Source: Sinisalibacter aestuarii
GTDB lineage: Bacteria > Pseudomonadota > Alphaproteobacteria > Rhodobacterales > Rhodobacteraceae
Length of the DNA: 49,554 nucleotides
Reading direction: 5' to 3'
Assembly (NCBI RefSeq): GCF_027923545.1
Contig: NZ_BROH01000018.1
Coordinates: forward strand, 1 to 49,554
The notes under the pieces were generated by a model. That model was not told the origin of the DNA. It worked only from the letters and a program-made list of their open reading frames with translations, and did not search any database. The first letter of the stretch is position 1, and each line of letters begins with the position of its first letter. Shown piece by piece: positions 16,716 through 25,130 of the stretch. The translations under genes and the position numbers were made by a program.

Positions 16716-17660
16716 TCATCGGAGTTCATGCAGCCGGTGGCGCAGCGGATGGGCGTAGGCGCCCAGCCGCTGGCTGTATTCCTTCAGCAGCGCGGGCACG
16801 AAGACCTTCATGAAGGCGGGCGGGATTGTTTTTCGGGCGCTGCGCGACATGGTGAAATAGAGCGTGCGCACCGCGCGCGCATTGGCGATGGGGCGCGCGC
16901 AGATCAGATTGTTTGTCGCCTCCTCGACCATTGCCCCATAGGGTATGATGCTGGTCGCGGCGCCCTGTTCCACCAGCTTCTTCACCGCCGATTGCGACTG
17001 CACCTCGAACGCCACCGTCACCTCGCGCGACAGGTAATCGGCGGTGTTATGGACGATCTGCCAGATGATATCGCGGCGGCTGAGCAGGGCGAGGTTCGGC
17101 ACCAGCGCATCTTCAAAGGCAATCGGCTGCCAGTTGAGGTCCGGATCGGGCGCTGAGACGAAGAACAGGGTTTCTTCCAGCAGGGCATACCGATCCGCCT
17201 GCGGATTGTCTTCGATGTTGAAGGCGAATGCACAGTCGATCTCGTGGTTCTCCAGCGCGGAGACGAGCTTGAACGACAGACCTTCGACGAATTTGACCGA
17301 AGCGACATCGGAGATTTCCTCGGCCAGCTCGAAGACCCGTGGCCCGAGCAGCTCCATGACGCTGGGGGTCATCCCCAGGCTGATCAGCGGGCGGCGCCCG
17401 CTGCCGAGATCGCGCAGATCGCTGACCGTGTCATCCAGCATCGTCAGAATCTCGCGGGCGCGGCCGGCAAAGATTTCCCCCGCTTCGGTCAGGCTCACCC
17501 CCCGGGAATGCCGGTTGATCAAGGGCACGCCGAGTTCGTCTTCGAGGTTTTTGATCTGTAGCCCAAGTGCAGTCTGCGCGATATTCAGCGCATGCGCGGC
17601 ATGGCTGAGATTGCCGGTTTCGGCGGTTTTAACAAAGTATTTCAACTGTTTGAGGTTCAC
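16716..17660 (-). CDS. LysR-family transcription regulator of the phthalate module (inferred)
   Basis: The 314-residue protein has the LysR winged HTH at residues 1-60 (LKQLKYFVKTAETGNLSHAAHALNIAQTALGLQIKNLEDELGVPL). A co-inducer-binding domain from about 90 follows (ISLGMTPSVMELLGP, GLSFKLVSALENHEIDCAF). The opening resembles Nac/CynR-type proteins, with FVKTAETGN where most LysRs have FVAVAEEGS. It is divergent from the decarboxylase/transporter genes starting at 17827 and convergent with the AraC gene, from which only 70 bases separate it. It most likely regulates the 17827-22997 operon. The effector is unknown; phthalate or a dihydroxyphthalate would be expected. Confidence 0.88.
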   Translation of the reverse strand: MNLKQLKYFVKTAETGNLSHAAHALNIAQTALGLQIKNLEDELGVPLINRHSRGVSLTEAGEIFAGRAREILTMLDDTVSDLRDLGSGRRPLISLGMTPSVMELLGPRVFELAEEISDVASVKFVEGLSFKLVSALENHEIDCAFAFNIEDNPQADRYALLEETLFFVSAPDPDLNWQPIAFEDALVPNLALLSRRDIIWQIVHNTADYLSREVTVAFEVQSQSAVKKLVEQGAATSIIPYGAMVEEATNNLICARPIANARAVRTLYFTMSRSARKTIPPAFMKVFVPALLKEYSQRLGAYAHPLRHRLHELR

Positions 17661-17826
17661 CGCCGATCAGCCTCCTCCGCTCGATCCGCTCTGATCAACA
17701 AAAATCTTTGGTCAGAAGTATATATTCTATGTTGGACTGGATGTCTACACTGCTGCACGGTGCGCAGGATCGGGAGGCACGGATTGAACCGTGCGGGAAG
17801 ATGAACGTTCGGGAGGCGGCCAGACC
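17661..17826. promoter_or_regulatory. Divergent control region, LysR and decarboxylase/TTT operon
   Basis: AT-rich stretch 17697-17735 includes the dyad AGAA-GTATATA-TTCT (17714-17728), suitable as a LysR binding site. A leader hairpin GCACGG-ATTGAA-CCGTGC (17777-17794) follows in the presumed 5' leader of the decarboxylase gene. Neither has been compared with a known operator. Confidence 0.45.
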
Positions 17827-18816
17827 ATGCGCAAGACCATCACATTCGGTTGCTGGGACTATGACCGGATGTTTCCGATTCTCGATGGTCGCGTGCAGCC
17901 GCAGGGGATTGACCTGAACTTTCTGAACATGCCGGTCGAGGAGACCTTCTTCCGGATGCTCAGGCACCAGGAATTCGACGTGTCGGAGCTGTCGCTCTCA
18001 TCCTATGTCGTATCGCTCCACAAGCCGGAACGCCCGTTCATCGCAATCCCGGTGTTCCCGTCGCGCTTCTTCCGTCACAGCTCGATCTACGTGAATGCCG
18101 AGAGCGGCATCGAGAAGCCTGAGGATCTGGCCGGCAAGAAGGTTGGCTGCCCCGAATACCAGATGACCGCGCCGGTCTGGATCCGCGGCATCCTGAGCGA
18201 CGATTTCGGGGTTCCGGTCAATTCGGTGACCTATTTCACAGGTGGCGAAGAAGAGCCCAATCGCGTCGAGAAGCTCAAGCTGGATCTGCCGGAGGATATC
18301 AGGGTCGTGCCCATCGGGCCGGACAAGACGCTGTCGCAGATGCTCTACGATGGCGAGATCGACGCACTCTACACCGCGCGCAAACCCAGCACCTATACCG
18401 GCCCGAACGGCAAGGTGCGGCGGCTGTTCGAGGATTTTCCGGCCGTTGAGAAAGCCTATTTCCAACGCACCGGCATCTTTCCGATCATGCACACCGTGGC
18501 GATCCGCCGGGCGGTCTACGAGGCCGATCCCTGGATCTGCCAGTCGCTTCTGAAGGCTTTTGACGAGGCCAAGGACATCACCGTGCAGAGCCTTTCGGAA
18601 ACCGCCGCGCTGAAGACGATGCTGCCCTGGGCGGCGGCGCATTTCGAAGAGGCGCAGGCCGCGCTCGGCGAGGATTACTGGCCCTACGGCTTTGCCCCGA
18701 ACCGCGACACGGTGGCGACGTTTCTGCGCTACTCGCACGAGCAGGGGCTCTCGCCAAGGCTGTTGGAACCGGAGGAAATCTTCGCGAAAGAAACGTTGGA
18801 GGCGTTCGTGATCTAG
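17827..18816 (+). CDS. 4,5-dihydroxyphthalate decarboxylase-like protein (Pht5 family)
   Basis: The 329-residue protein begins MRKTITFGCWDYDRMFPILDGRVQPQGIDLNFL, the typical opening of the 4,5-dihydroxyphthalate decarboxylase family, and has the family's usual length. The fold is related to periplasmic binding proteins, but no signal peptide is present, which fits a cytoplasmic enzyme. In the proteobacterial phthalate route it would convert 4,5-dihydroxyphthalate to protocatechuate. ATG 17827 follows GGGAGGCGG; an upstream GTG-type start is not needed. It leads the transporter genes and is divergent from the LysR gene. Some family members have other or unknown roles, so the assignment rests partly on the oxygenase and dehydrogenase genes nearby. 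Confidence 0.8.
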   Translation: MRKTITFGCWDYDRMFPILDGRVQPQGIDLNFLNMPVEETFFRMLRHQEFDVSELSLSSYVVSLHKPERPFIAIPVFPSRFFRHSSIYVNAESGIEKPEDLAGKKVGCPEYQMTAPVWIRGILSDDFGVPVNSVTYFTGGEEEPNRVEKLKLDLPEDIRVVPIGPDKTLSQMLYDGEIDALYTARKPSTYTGPNGKVRRLFEDFPAVEKAYFQRTGIFPIMHTVAIRRAVYEADPWICQSLLKAFDEAKDITVQSLSETAALKTMLPWAAAHFEEAQAALGEDYWPYGFAPNRDTVATFLRYSHEQGLSPRLLEPEEIFAKETLEAFVI

Positions 18817-18881
18817 GCCAGTGGCCGCAATCGCCGGCCCGCGTTCAGGGCCGCATATCAAAACATCAGGGAGGAATAAAA

Positions 18882-19904
18882 ATGTCAGTTATCAAGGTTT
18901 TAAAATCGCTCGCGGTGGTTGCCGCGGTCGCCGTTCCGGCCAGCGCGCAGGCGCAGTCGGTCGAGGAATTCTACGCAGGCAAAACCGTTAGCCTGTATAT
19001 CGGCTACAGCGTCGGCGGAGGTTACGATACCTATGCCCGCGTGATTGCATCGCATCTGGGCAAGCACATCCCGGGCAATCCGACGATCGTGCCCACCAAC
19101 ATGCCCGGGGCCGGCAGCCTGCGCCTGGCCAACTGGCTCTACGAGGCCGCGCCGAAAGACGGCACCGCCATCGGCACGGTTGCCCGCGCCGCGCCGTTCG
19201 AGCCGCTGCTTGAGAATGAAGCGGCCAGCTTCAACGCCGCCGAGTTCAACTATATCGGCAATGCGAACACCGAATATTCGCTTTGCGCCGCCAATGCCGA
19301 TGCGGGGATCGCCAATATCGACGACCTGCGCAGCAAGGAGCTGCTGGTCGGCGGCACCGGCGCGGCGTCGGACCCCAACAAACAGGCCAATATCGCCAAT
19401 GCCGCGCTCGGCACCAACATGACGATCATCGACGGATATCCCGGCGGCAACGACATTACGCTGGCGATGGAGCGCGGCGAGGTCATGGGCCGTTGCGGCT
19501 GGTCCTGGTCGACGATCAAGGCCACCAAATGGGATATGATCGAACAGGGGCAGGTGAACCTGCTGCTGCAATTCGCAAACACCCCCCATCCCGATCTTGC
19601 GGATGTGCCGCTTGTGGCCGAGCTTGCGGATACCGACGAGCAACGGGCGATGCTGAACTTCATCGTGGCGCCGCAGGAGATGGGGCGGCCCTATATCGCC
19701 CCGCCGGGCGTGCCGCAGGACCGCGTGGATGCGTTGCGTCAGGCTTTCATGGATACGATGGCGGATCCGGAATTCCTGGCCGCGGCAACGGAGGCCGGTC
19801 TTGAAATCACGCCCTCCAGCGGCGAGACGTTGCAGGAGATCGTCGCCTCGGTCTTCGCCACCGATCCCGCGATCATCGCCAAGGTGATCGAGGCAACCAA
19901 CTGA
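18882..19904 (+). CDS. Tripartite tricarboxylate transporter substrate-binding protein (Bug/TctC family)
   Basis: The 340-residue protein has a Sec signal peptide (MSVIKVLKSLAVVAAVAVPASAQAQ). It then shows Bug-family marks: VSLYIGYSVGGGYDTYARVIASHLGKHIPGNP and the P-loop-like NMPGAGSLRLANWLY. Bug proteins deliver carboxylates, including terephthalate and phthalate isomers, to TctA/TctB permeases. A large membrane partner lies downstream at 20955. The start follows GGGAGGAAT. The 3' side carries a strong GC-rich hairpin before the universal stress gene. Phthalate is the likely substrate from context, but the pocket residues cannot be assigned by eye. Confidence 0.9.
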   Translation: MSVIKVLKSLAVVAAVAVPASAQAQSVEEFYAGKTVSLYIGYSVGGGYDTYARVIASHLGKHIPGNPTIVPTNMPGAGSLRLANWLYEAAPKDGTAIGTVARAAPFEPLLENEAASFNAAEFNYIGNANTEYSLCAANADAGIANIDDLRSKELLVGGTGAASDPNKQANIANAALGTNMTIIDGYPGGNDITLAMERGEVMGRCGWSWSTIKATKWDMIEQGQVNLLLQFANTPHPDLADVPLVAELADTDEQRAMLNFIVAPQEMGRPYIAPPGVPQDRVDALRQAFMDTMADPEFLAAATEAGLEITPSSGETLQEIVASVFATDPAIIAKVIEATN

Positions 19905-19913
19905 TGCAGGATG

Positions 19914-19936
19914 GCGGCCGGCCCTACGCCGGCCGC
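19914..19936 (+). terminator. Intercistronic hairpin after the TTT binding-protein gene
   Basis: GCGGCCGGC (19914-19922) and GCCGGCCGC (19928-19936) form a 9-bp perfect stem with a CCTAC loop. Without a U-tract it probably stabilises the upstream mRNA end or attenuates read-through into the stress-protein and permease genes. Confidence 0.55.
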
Positions 19937-19984
19937 TACCGCGACCGAAACCGGTCTTCCGGCATCCGCCGGTGAGGAGTGAAC

Positions 19985-20824
19985 ATGGGCCTCAAGAACA
20001 TTCTGGTTCCCTATAACGGCACCACTTCCGCAAACCGGGCGCTTGCCCAGGCTTTGAGCATTGCCGAAGAGCGGGGCGCCCACGTGACCGGGTGCTTCCC
20101 CTATGAGGCGTTCGACTCCCTCGGCGTCTTCGATCTTCCCATGAGCCGACCGCTCAAGGAGGATTTCCGCAAGATCGCCAAACGCATGGAAACCGAGGCG
20201 CGCAAGGCGGTCGAGGAGAGGTTTCGCGAGGCGACCAGCGCCTGCGCCGCCCCCGACCGGCTGCACTGCCTCGACATCACCGGCGATACGGATATCGCGA
20301 TCACCAAGGCCGCGCGGCATTTCGATCTGACGGTGATCAGCCCGGCCGATCCGGAAGACGACCCGGATGCGCGGCAGGTCCATCCCGACGTGATCGCGCT
20401 GCGCAGCGGCAAGCCGGTGCTGATCGTGCCGAAGGGCAAGCCGACCGGCGCCATCGGCCGCCGTGTGGTGCTGGCCTGGGACGGCAAGCGCGCCGCCGCG
20501 CGCGCCGTCGGCGAAGTGTTGCAGATGTTCGGCCCGATCGGCGCGGCCTTCGTGCTCCGGGTTGGCGCGCCCGACGAGGCGGCGGATTTCTGGAGCGGGC
20601 AGCTCTGCGATCATCTGGCCCGCCACGACACGCCGGCAACCTTTCTGCGCCGCGACGAGAGCGGCTCCATTGCCGCAACGATCCTCGATGTCTGCAACGA
20701 GGTCGGGGCCGATCTGCTGGTCATGGGCGCCTACGAGCATTCCAAGTTCGGCGAGGATCTGCTGGGCGGCACGACGAATGATATCCTCGCCGGCCTGAGC
20801 ATTCCGGTCTTCATGGCGCATTGA
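19985..20824 (+). CDS. Universal stress protein with two UspA-type domains
   Basis: The 279-residue protein holds two UspA-like halves. The first begins LKNILVPYNGTTSANRALAQALSIAEERGAHVTG. The second (about 150-279) begins GRRVVLAWDGKRAAARAV and ends with the nucleotide-binding loop GAYEHSKFGEDLLGGTTNDIL. The start at 19985 follows GGTGAGGAG; a GTG two codons earlier is possible. The gene sits between the binding protein and the membrane component of a TTT transporter, so it may modulate that transporter or sense energy state during carboxylate uptake. That role is inference. No signal peptide or membrane helix is seen. Confidence 0.87.
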   Translation: MGLKNILVPYNGTTSANRALAQALSIAEERGAHVTGCFPYEAFDSLGVFDLPMSRPLKEDFRKIAKRMETEARKAVEERFREATSACAAPDRLHCLDITGDTDIAITKAARHFDLTVISPADPEDDPDARQVHPDVIALRSGKPVLIVPKGKPTGAIGRRVVLAWDGKRAAARAVGEVLQMFGPIGAAFVLRVGAPDEAADFWSGQLCDHLARHDTPATFLRRDESGSIAATILDVCNEVGADLLVMGAYEHSKFGEDLLGGTTNDILAGLSIPVFMAH

Positions 20825-20954
20825 ACGCGGCCCGGCCCGCCGGTCTGGCGGACAGGGCAGGGCCAAACGGCGGTTCGCGCCGGCGTCGGAAAGTATAACG
20901 AAATTCACCCCTCCCGGCACTGGGCCGGGCGACAGAAGAAGGGCTCGCAAGACA

Positions 20955-22997
20955 ATGGTCGAAAGCCTCATCGACGCATTTTTCCTGGTGATCCAGTTTG
21001 AACGTCTGATCTATCTGGCCGCCGGGGTGATGCTTGGGCTGATGCTCGGCATCCTGCCCGGTGTTGGCGGGGTCGCGGGGATGGCGCTTTTGCTGCCCTT
21101 CACCTTCGGCATGGACCCGATTGCCGCCTTCGCCTTCATGCTCGGCCTGTCCGCCGTCGCCGCGACCTCGGACACGATCCCGGCGGTGCTGTTCGGCGTG
21201 CCCGGCACGCAGGCGTCGCAGGCGACGGTCATCGACGGCCACGCGATGGCGCGCAAGGGCGAGGCCGGGCGTGCGCTCTCCGCCGCCTATGTCTCGTCGG
21301 TGATTGGCGGGCTTTTCGGGGCCTTTCTGCTGGCGCTGGCGATCCCGGTGCTGCGTCCGATCATGCTTTATATCGGCTCGCCGGAATTGCTCGCCGCCTC
21401 GATCTTCGGCATCTCGATGGTCGCCGTTCTCGCCGGCAGTTCGCCGTTGCGAGGGCTGGGCATCGCCGGTTTCGGCATCATGCTGTCGATGATCGGCAGC
21501 GACCCGCAGGGCGGCGATCTGCGCTGGACGATGGGCACGGTCTATCTCTACGACGGGCTGCCGCTGCTGCCGATCGCGCTGGGCCTGTTCGCCCTGCCGG
21601 AGCTGGCCGACCTCGCCATCCGCCGCGTCGCCATCGCCAGCAAGACCAAACATGAAGTGCGTGAAGGCATGCTTCAGGGCGCGCGCGACGCTTTGCGCAA
21701 CTGGTGGCTGATCCTGCGTTGCGGCGGCATCGGCGCGGCCCTCGGGGCCATGCCCGGTCTCGGATCGTCGGTTATCGACTGGTTCGCCTATGGCTACGCC
21801 GCGCGCAGCGTGAAGGGCGCGCGCGACAGTTTCGGCACCGGCGACGTGCGCGGCGTGATCGCGCCGGAAAGCGCGAACAACGCCAGCACGAGCGGCGCGC
21901 TGGTGCCCACCATCGCCTTCGGGGTTCCCGGCAGCGCCAGCATGGCGATCCTGCTGGGCGCCTTCCTGATCCACGGGCTCCAGCCCGGACCGGCGATGCT
22001 GACAACCAATCTCGCAATAACCTATTCGATGGTCTGGAGCGTGGCGATTGCCAACATCCTCGGCGCCGGAATCTGCTTTGCCCTGAGCGGCCAGATGGCC
22101 AGGATCGCCACCCTGCGTTACACGCTGATCATGCCGATGATCCTGAGCATCGTCTATCTGGGCGCGTTTCAGGGCAACCGCGACTGGGGCGATCTTTTTG
22201 CCCTGCTCGCCTTCGGGGTGCTCGGCTGGGTGATGAAAAGCCTGCACTGGCCGCGGCCGCCGCTGATCCTGGGCTTTGTGCTCGGCGCGATCATCGAGCG
22301 TTACCTGTTCATCTCCATCGCCCGCTATTCCTGGGAATGGCTGCTGCGCCCCGCCGTTATCGTGCTCTTGCTCCTGGCTGTGGTGATGGTTCTGCGTCCT
22401 TTCATTGGCGAGATCATCGAACGCCGCCGGACGGGTGAAAAGGGCCTGCCGTTCCACGCGCCGGTGCTGCATGTGACTGATCTGTTCACCCTGCTGCTGA
22501 TCGCCGGGGTCGGCTGGATGGTGGTCGAGGCCACCGGGTTTGCCGACAAGGCGCGGCTGGCGCCGCTTTCCGTCGGTTTCGCCTCGCTGGCCTTTCTGGT
22601 CGTCAGCTTCACCAACCAGATCCTGCGCCGGCCCGGGCGTGGGGCGGCCATCGGCGTCGGCGGCGGGAAGGCGCGCAAGGAGGTGCATCTCGATCTGGTC
22701 GAGGATTACCGCGGCCTTCCGGTCGGCAAGATCGTGCTGCGGGCCGGGGTGTTTTTCGGCTGGATGCTCGTCTTCATGGCGTCGATGGCGCTGATCGGGC
22801 TGATCCCGACCGTGTTCTTCTTCATCGTTGCCTATATGCGGCTGGAAAACCGCGAACCGTGGAAGCTGGTGCTGCCGATCGCGCTGGGCACGACGCTATT
22901 CATTTACGTGGTGTTCGACGTCTTCCTGACCATCCCCTGGCCCGCCACGTTGCTGGGCAGGCTGGTGCCGGCGCTTCAGGTATTGCCCTCGATCTGA
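20955..22997 (+). CDS. TTT transporter membrane protein, TctA fused to TctB-like domain
   Basis: Residues 1 to about 495 are a TctA permease: LGLMLGILPGVGGVAGMALLLPFTFGMDPIAAFAFMLG is the conserved first repeat, and GVPGSASMAILLGAFLIHGLQPGP is the conserved second. Ordinary TctA proteins end near 500 residues. Here a linker leads into about 180 residues with four or five extra membrane helices (VTDLFTLLLIAGVGWMV, MLVFMASMALIGLIPTVFFFIVAYMRL, IALGTTLFIYVVFDVFL), the pattern of the small TctB subunit. No separate tctB gene is present, so the protein is a natural TctA-TctB fusion of 680 residues. It works with the binding protein at 18882-19904. Confidence 0.9.
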   Translation: MVESLIDAFFLVIQFERLIYLAAGVMLGLMLGILPGVGGVAGMALLLPFTFGMDPIAAFAFMLGLSAVAATSDTIPAVLFGVPGTQASQATVIDGHAMARKGEAGRALSAAYVSSVIGGLFGAFLLALAIPVLRPIMLYIGSPELLAASIFGISMVAVLAGSSPLRGLGIAGFGIMLSMIGSDPQGGDLRWTMGTVYLYDGLPLLPIALGLFALPELADLAIRRVAIASKTKHEVREGMLQGARDALRNWWLILRCGGIGAALGAMPGLGSSVIDWFAYGYAARSVKGARDSFGTGDVRGVIAPESANNASTSGALVPTIAFGVPGSASMAILLGAFLIHGLQPGPAMLTTNLAITYSMVWSVAIANILGAGICFALSGQMARIATLRYTLIMPMILSIVYLGAFQGNRDWGDLFALLAFGVLGWVMKSLHWPRPPLILGFVLGAIIERYLFISIARYSWEWLLRPAVIVLLLLAVVMVLRPFIGEIIERRRTGEKGLPFHAPVLHVTDLFTLLLIAGVGWMVVEATGFADKARLAPLSVGFASLAFLVVSFTNQILRRPGRGAAIGVGGGKARKEVHLDLVEDYRGLPVGKIVLRAGVFFGWMLVFMASMALIGLIPTVFFFIVAYMRLENREPWKLVLPIALGTTLFIYVVFDVFLTIPWPATLLGRLVPALQVLPSI

Positions 22998-23021
22998 CGA
23001 GGGCCGGACGGAGACAAGCAG

Positions 23022-23046
23022 GAGGGGCGCCGATGCGCCCCTCTTT
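23022..23046 (+). terminator. Terminator between TctA-TctB gene and MarR gene
   Basis: GAGGGGCGC (23022-23030) and GCGCCCCTC (23035-23043) form a perfect 9-bp stem with a CGAT loop, followed by TTTGCG. It ends the transporter operon and lies between two convergent genes, so it may also limit transcription from the MarR side. Confidence 0.75.
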
Positions 23047-23054
23047 GCGTCTGG

Positions 23055-23492
23055 TCAGCCGTATTGTTCCAGATTGTCGAGCAGCTTCGACAACATCTTG
23101 CGCAAAGCCGTTTTCTGGGTTTCCCGAAAGCCGTGCAGGGCGATCTCATTGACCTCCAGCGCAAGCGGCACGAGTTCCGCCTCAAGCGCGCGGCCGCGCC
23201 CGGTCAGCCCGATATAAACGGTTTTCTGATCCCCCGGCTTCTTCGTGCGGGTGACGTAGCCGCGCTGTTCCATCGCCTGAACGGCGGTGACGGTGGCGGG
23301 CTTTGCAACCCCGGCGCGCTGGCTGAGCGCGGTCACGCTCAGCTCTTCCGCCTGCCAGAGCACGCGCAGGATCGTCCAGTGCCCATAGGCCACATCGCGG
23401 GCTGCGAGCCGGTCCTGCAACGCGCGCGCTGTCGCCTTGCTGGCTTGTTTGAGCAGATGCGCAACGCGATCGACTTCCGGGTCGTGTGACAT
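23055..23492 (-). CDS. MarR-family transcription regulator
   Basis: The 145-residue protein has the MarR winged HTH: GHWTILRVLWQAEELSVTALSQRAGVAKPATVTAVQAMEQRGYV (about 37-80), then the wing TRTKKPGDQKTVYIGLTGRGRAL. It is divergent from the Rieske oxygenase gene across 258 bp containing an almost perfect 22-bp palindrome. It therefore very likely represses the 23751-29622 operon and itself, releasing on binding of an aromatic acid. Phthalate operons in other bacteria use IclR or LysR regulators. A MarR regulator also occurs in some aromatic clusters, so the effector remains open. Confidence 0.88.
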   Translation of the reverse strand: MSHDPEVDRVAHLLKQASKATARALQDRLAARDVAYGHWTILRVLWQAEELSVTALSQRAGVAKPATVTAVQAMEQRGYVTRTKKPGDQKTVYIGLTGRGRALEAELVPLALEVNEIALHGFRETQKTALRKMLSKLLDNLEQYG

Positions 23493-23750
23493 CCGGCCCT
23501 CCTCGTAAACTGTCTGGCCGTTTCATTGTGGCCGAACCCTTTATTGGTATCCAGTTAACAAATTTAGAGATCAGAATGCTAATAAAAATTGAGCCGTATC
23601 GCAAAAATTCCATTGATCGACGCGCCGCAATATTGTTAATCACTTAACAATAACGCAGGTGCCGACTCGATCAGTCAGAGGCACATAGCAAACCGGCGAC
23701 ATCCGGGGGCAGGGCCCCGGCGCGCCATGATAGCCAGGAGGAGGCGACAC
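23493..23750. promoter_or_regulatory. AT-rich divergent control region of the phthalate dioxygenase operon
   Basis: In a GC-rich window, 23530-23660 is strikingly AT-rich, as expected for promoters. The palindrome TATTGTTAA-TCAC-TTAACAATA (23631-23652) is a strong candidate MarR operator. A matching half-site TTAACAA occurs at 23555-23561 on the MarR side. TTGATC at 23613-23618 could be a -35 box, and the palindrome would then cover the -10 region, as a repressor should. A GGAGGAGG ribosome-binding site precedes 23751. Confidence 0.6.
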
Positions 23751-25025
23751 ATGCTCACCCAGGAACAGAACGATATGCTGACCCGCGTCGGCCCGGGCAC
23801 ACCCGCCGGCGAATTGATGCGGCGCTATTGGCAGCCGATTGCCGCGATGGAAGACCTGAAGGACAAATGGTCGATCCCGGTGCGCTTGCTTGGCGAGGAT
23901 CTGGTGCTGTTTCGCAACCGCCAGGGGCGCCTCGGCCTGCTCGACCGCCACTGCCCGCACCGCCGCGCCTCGCTGGTCAACGGCATCCCCACCGACGAGG
24001 GGATCCGCTGCCCCTATCACGGCTGGGCCTTCGGCAACGATGGCCAGTGCCTCGAACAGCCCAACGAGCCCGAAGGCTCTTCGTTCTGCCAGAAGATCAA
24101 GACCAAGGCCTACAAGGTCGAAGAGCTGGGCGGGATGATCTGGGCCTATATGGGGCCGGACCCGGCGCCGCTGCTGCCGCGCGTCGATGGCTTCGTCGAG
24201 CCCGGCACCGTCCGGATGATGGGCCGCACCGTGATCCCGATCAACTGGTTGCAGGCGATGGAGAACTCGCTCGATCCGGTCCATACCGAATGGCTGCACG
24301 GCCATCTCTATGAATTCGTGAAAGAGCAGGAAAACGTGAAGGTGGCGATCAGCGCCCCGCACGCCAAGATCGCCTTCAAGGAATTCGAATACGGCATCAC
24401 CAAACACCGTCTTCTGGTCGGCCAGTCCGAGGATTCGGACGATTGGCAGGTCGGCCACCCGATCATGTTCCCCAACACCCTGTCGGTGGGCAATGGCGAC
24501 GAAAACTCGCGCTACTACGCCTTCCAGATCCGCGTGCCGGTGGACGACACCCATACGCTGCATATCTGGTACACCGCCTATGTGCCGCCGGCGGATGCCA
24601 ACGTGCCGGCGCATCTGACCGACAGGCTGCACACCTATGAGGTGCCGATCTACGACGAAAACGGCGATTACATCGTCGACAACGTCGACGGGCAGGACAT
24701 GATGGCCTGGATCTCCCAGGGCGCCATCGCCGACCGCACCATCGAGAATCTCGGCTCCACCGACCAGGGCATCGCCGCCTATCGCCGGATGCTGCGCCGC
24801 GAGATCAAGAAGGTCGAGGCCGGGGAAGACCCGATGTGCGTGTTCCGCGATGCCGTTCAGAACGAGCGGATCGACCTGCCCAACGAGAAGAAGAAGCACC
24901 ACAACAGCGACGGCATGAAAAGCTGGCTGATGCGCACGCATATGCGCTACTCGCCGATCCTTGACGATCTGGTCGAGCTTTACGAGCCCAGCACGCCGTC
25001 GCCGCTGGCGACCAAGGCCGGCTGA
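23751..25025 (+). CDS. Phthalate 4,5-dioxygenase-type Rieske oxygenase, terminal component
   Basis: The 424-residue protein starts MLTQEQNDMLTRVGPGTPAGELMRRYWQPI, close to the phthalate 4,5-dioxygenase and phenoxybenzoate dioxygenase opening. Rieske ligands are Cys68, His70, Cys87 and His90 (CPH ... CPYHGW). The mononuclear iron site follows in SLDPVHTEWLH, with Asp175, His178 and His183. It would add O2 across C4-C5 of phthalate, giving the cis-dihydrodiol used by the next gene. The reductase at 27523 is of the matching PDR type. The start is fixed by GGAGGAGG upstream. Isophthalate or another ring acid is an alternative, but the presence of decarboxylases favours ortho-phthalate. Confidence 0.85.
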   Translation: MLTQEQNDMLTRVGPGTPAGELMRRYWQPIAAMEDLKDKWSIPVRLLGEDLVLFRNRQGRLGLLDRHCPHRRASLVNGIPTDEGIRCPYHGWAFGNDGQCLEQPNEPEGSSFCQKIKTKAYKVEELGGMIWAYMGPDPAPLLPRVDGFVEPGTVRMMGRTVIPINWLQAMENSLDPVHTEWLHGHLYEFVKEQENVKVAISAPHAKIAFKEFEYGITKHRLLVGQSEDSDDWQVGHPIMFPNTLSVGNGDENSRYYAFQIRVPVDDTHTLHIWYTAYVPPADANVPAHLTDRLHTYEVPIYDENGDYIVDNVDGQDMMAWISQGAIADRTIENLGSTDQGIAAYRRMLRREIKKVEAGEDPMCVFRDAVQNERIDLPNEKKKHHNSDGMKSWLMRTHMRYSPILDDLVELYEPSTPSPLATKAG

Positions 25026-25130
25026 TCCCGGCTCGCCGGGCGGCTTCCTCCTCGGTGCGGCGCTCGCCTCCGGTCAGCCCTTGTGGCGGTCCGGAGGTCG
25101 GGCGCCGGCCTTCAACGGAAAGAACCTGCC

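Noticed and set aside
17827-18816. Reading the Pht5-like protein as an ABC transporter binding protein
   Set aside because: The fold is similar, but no signal peptide is present and the family opening matches the decarboxylase.
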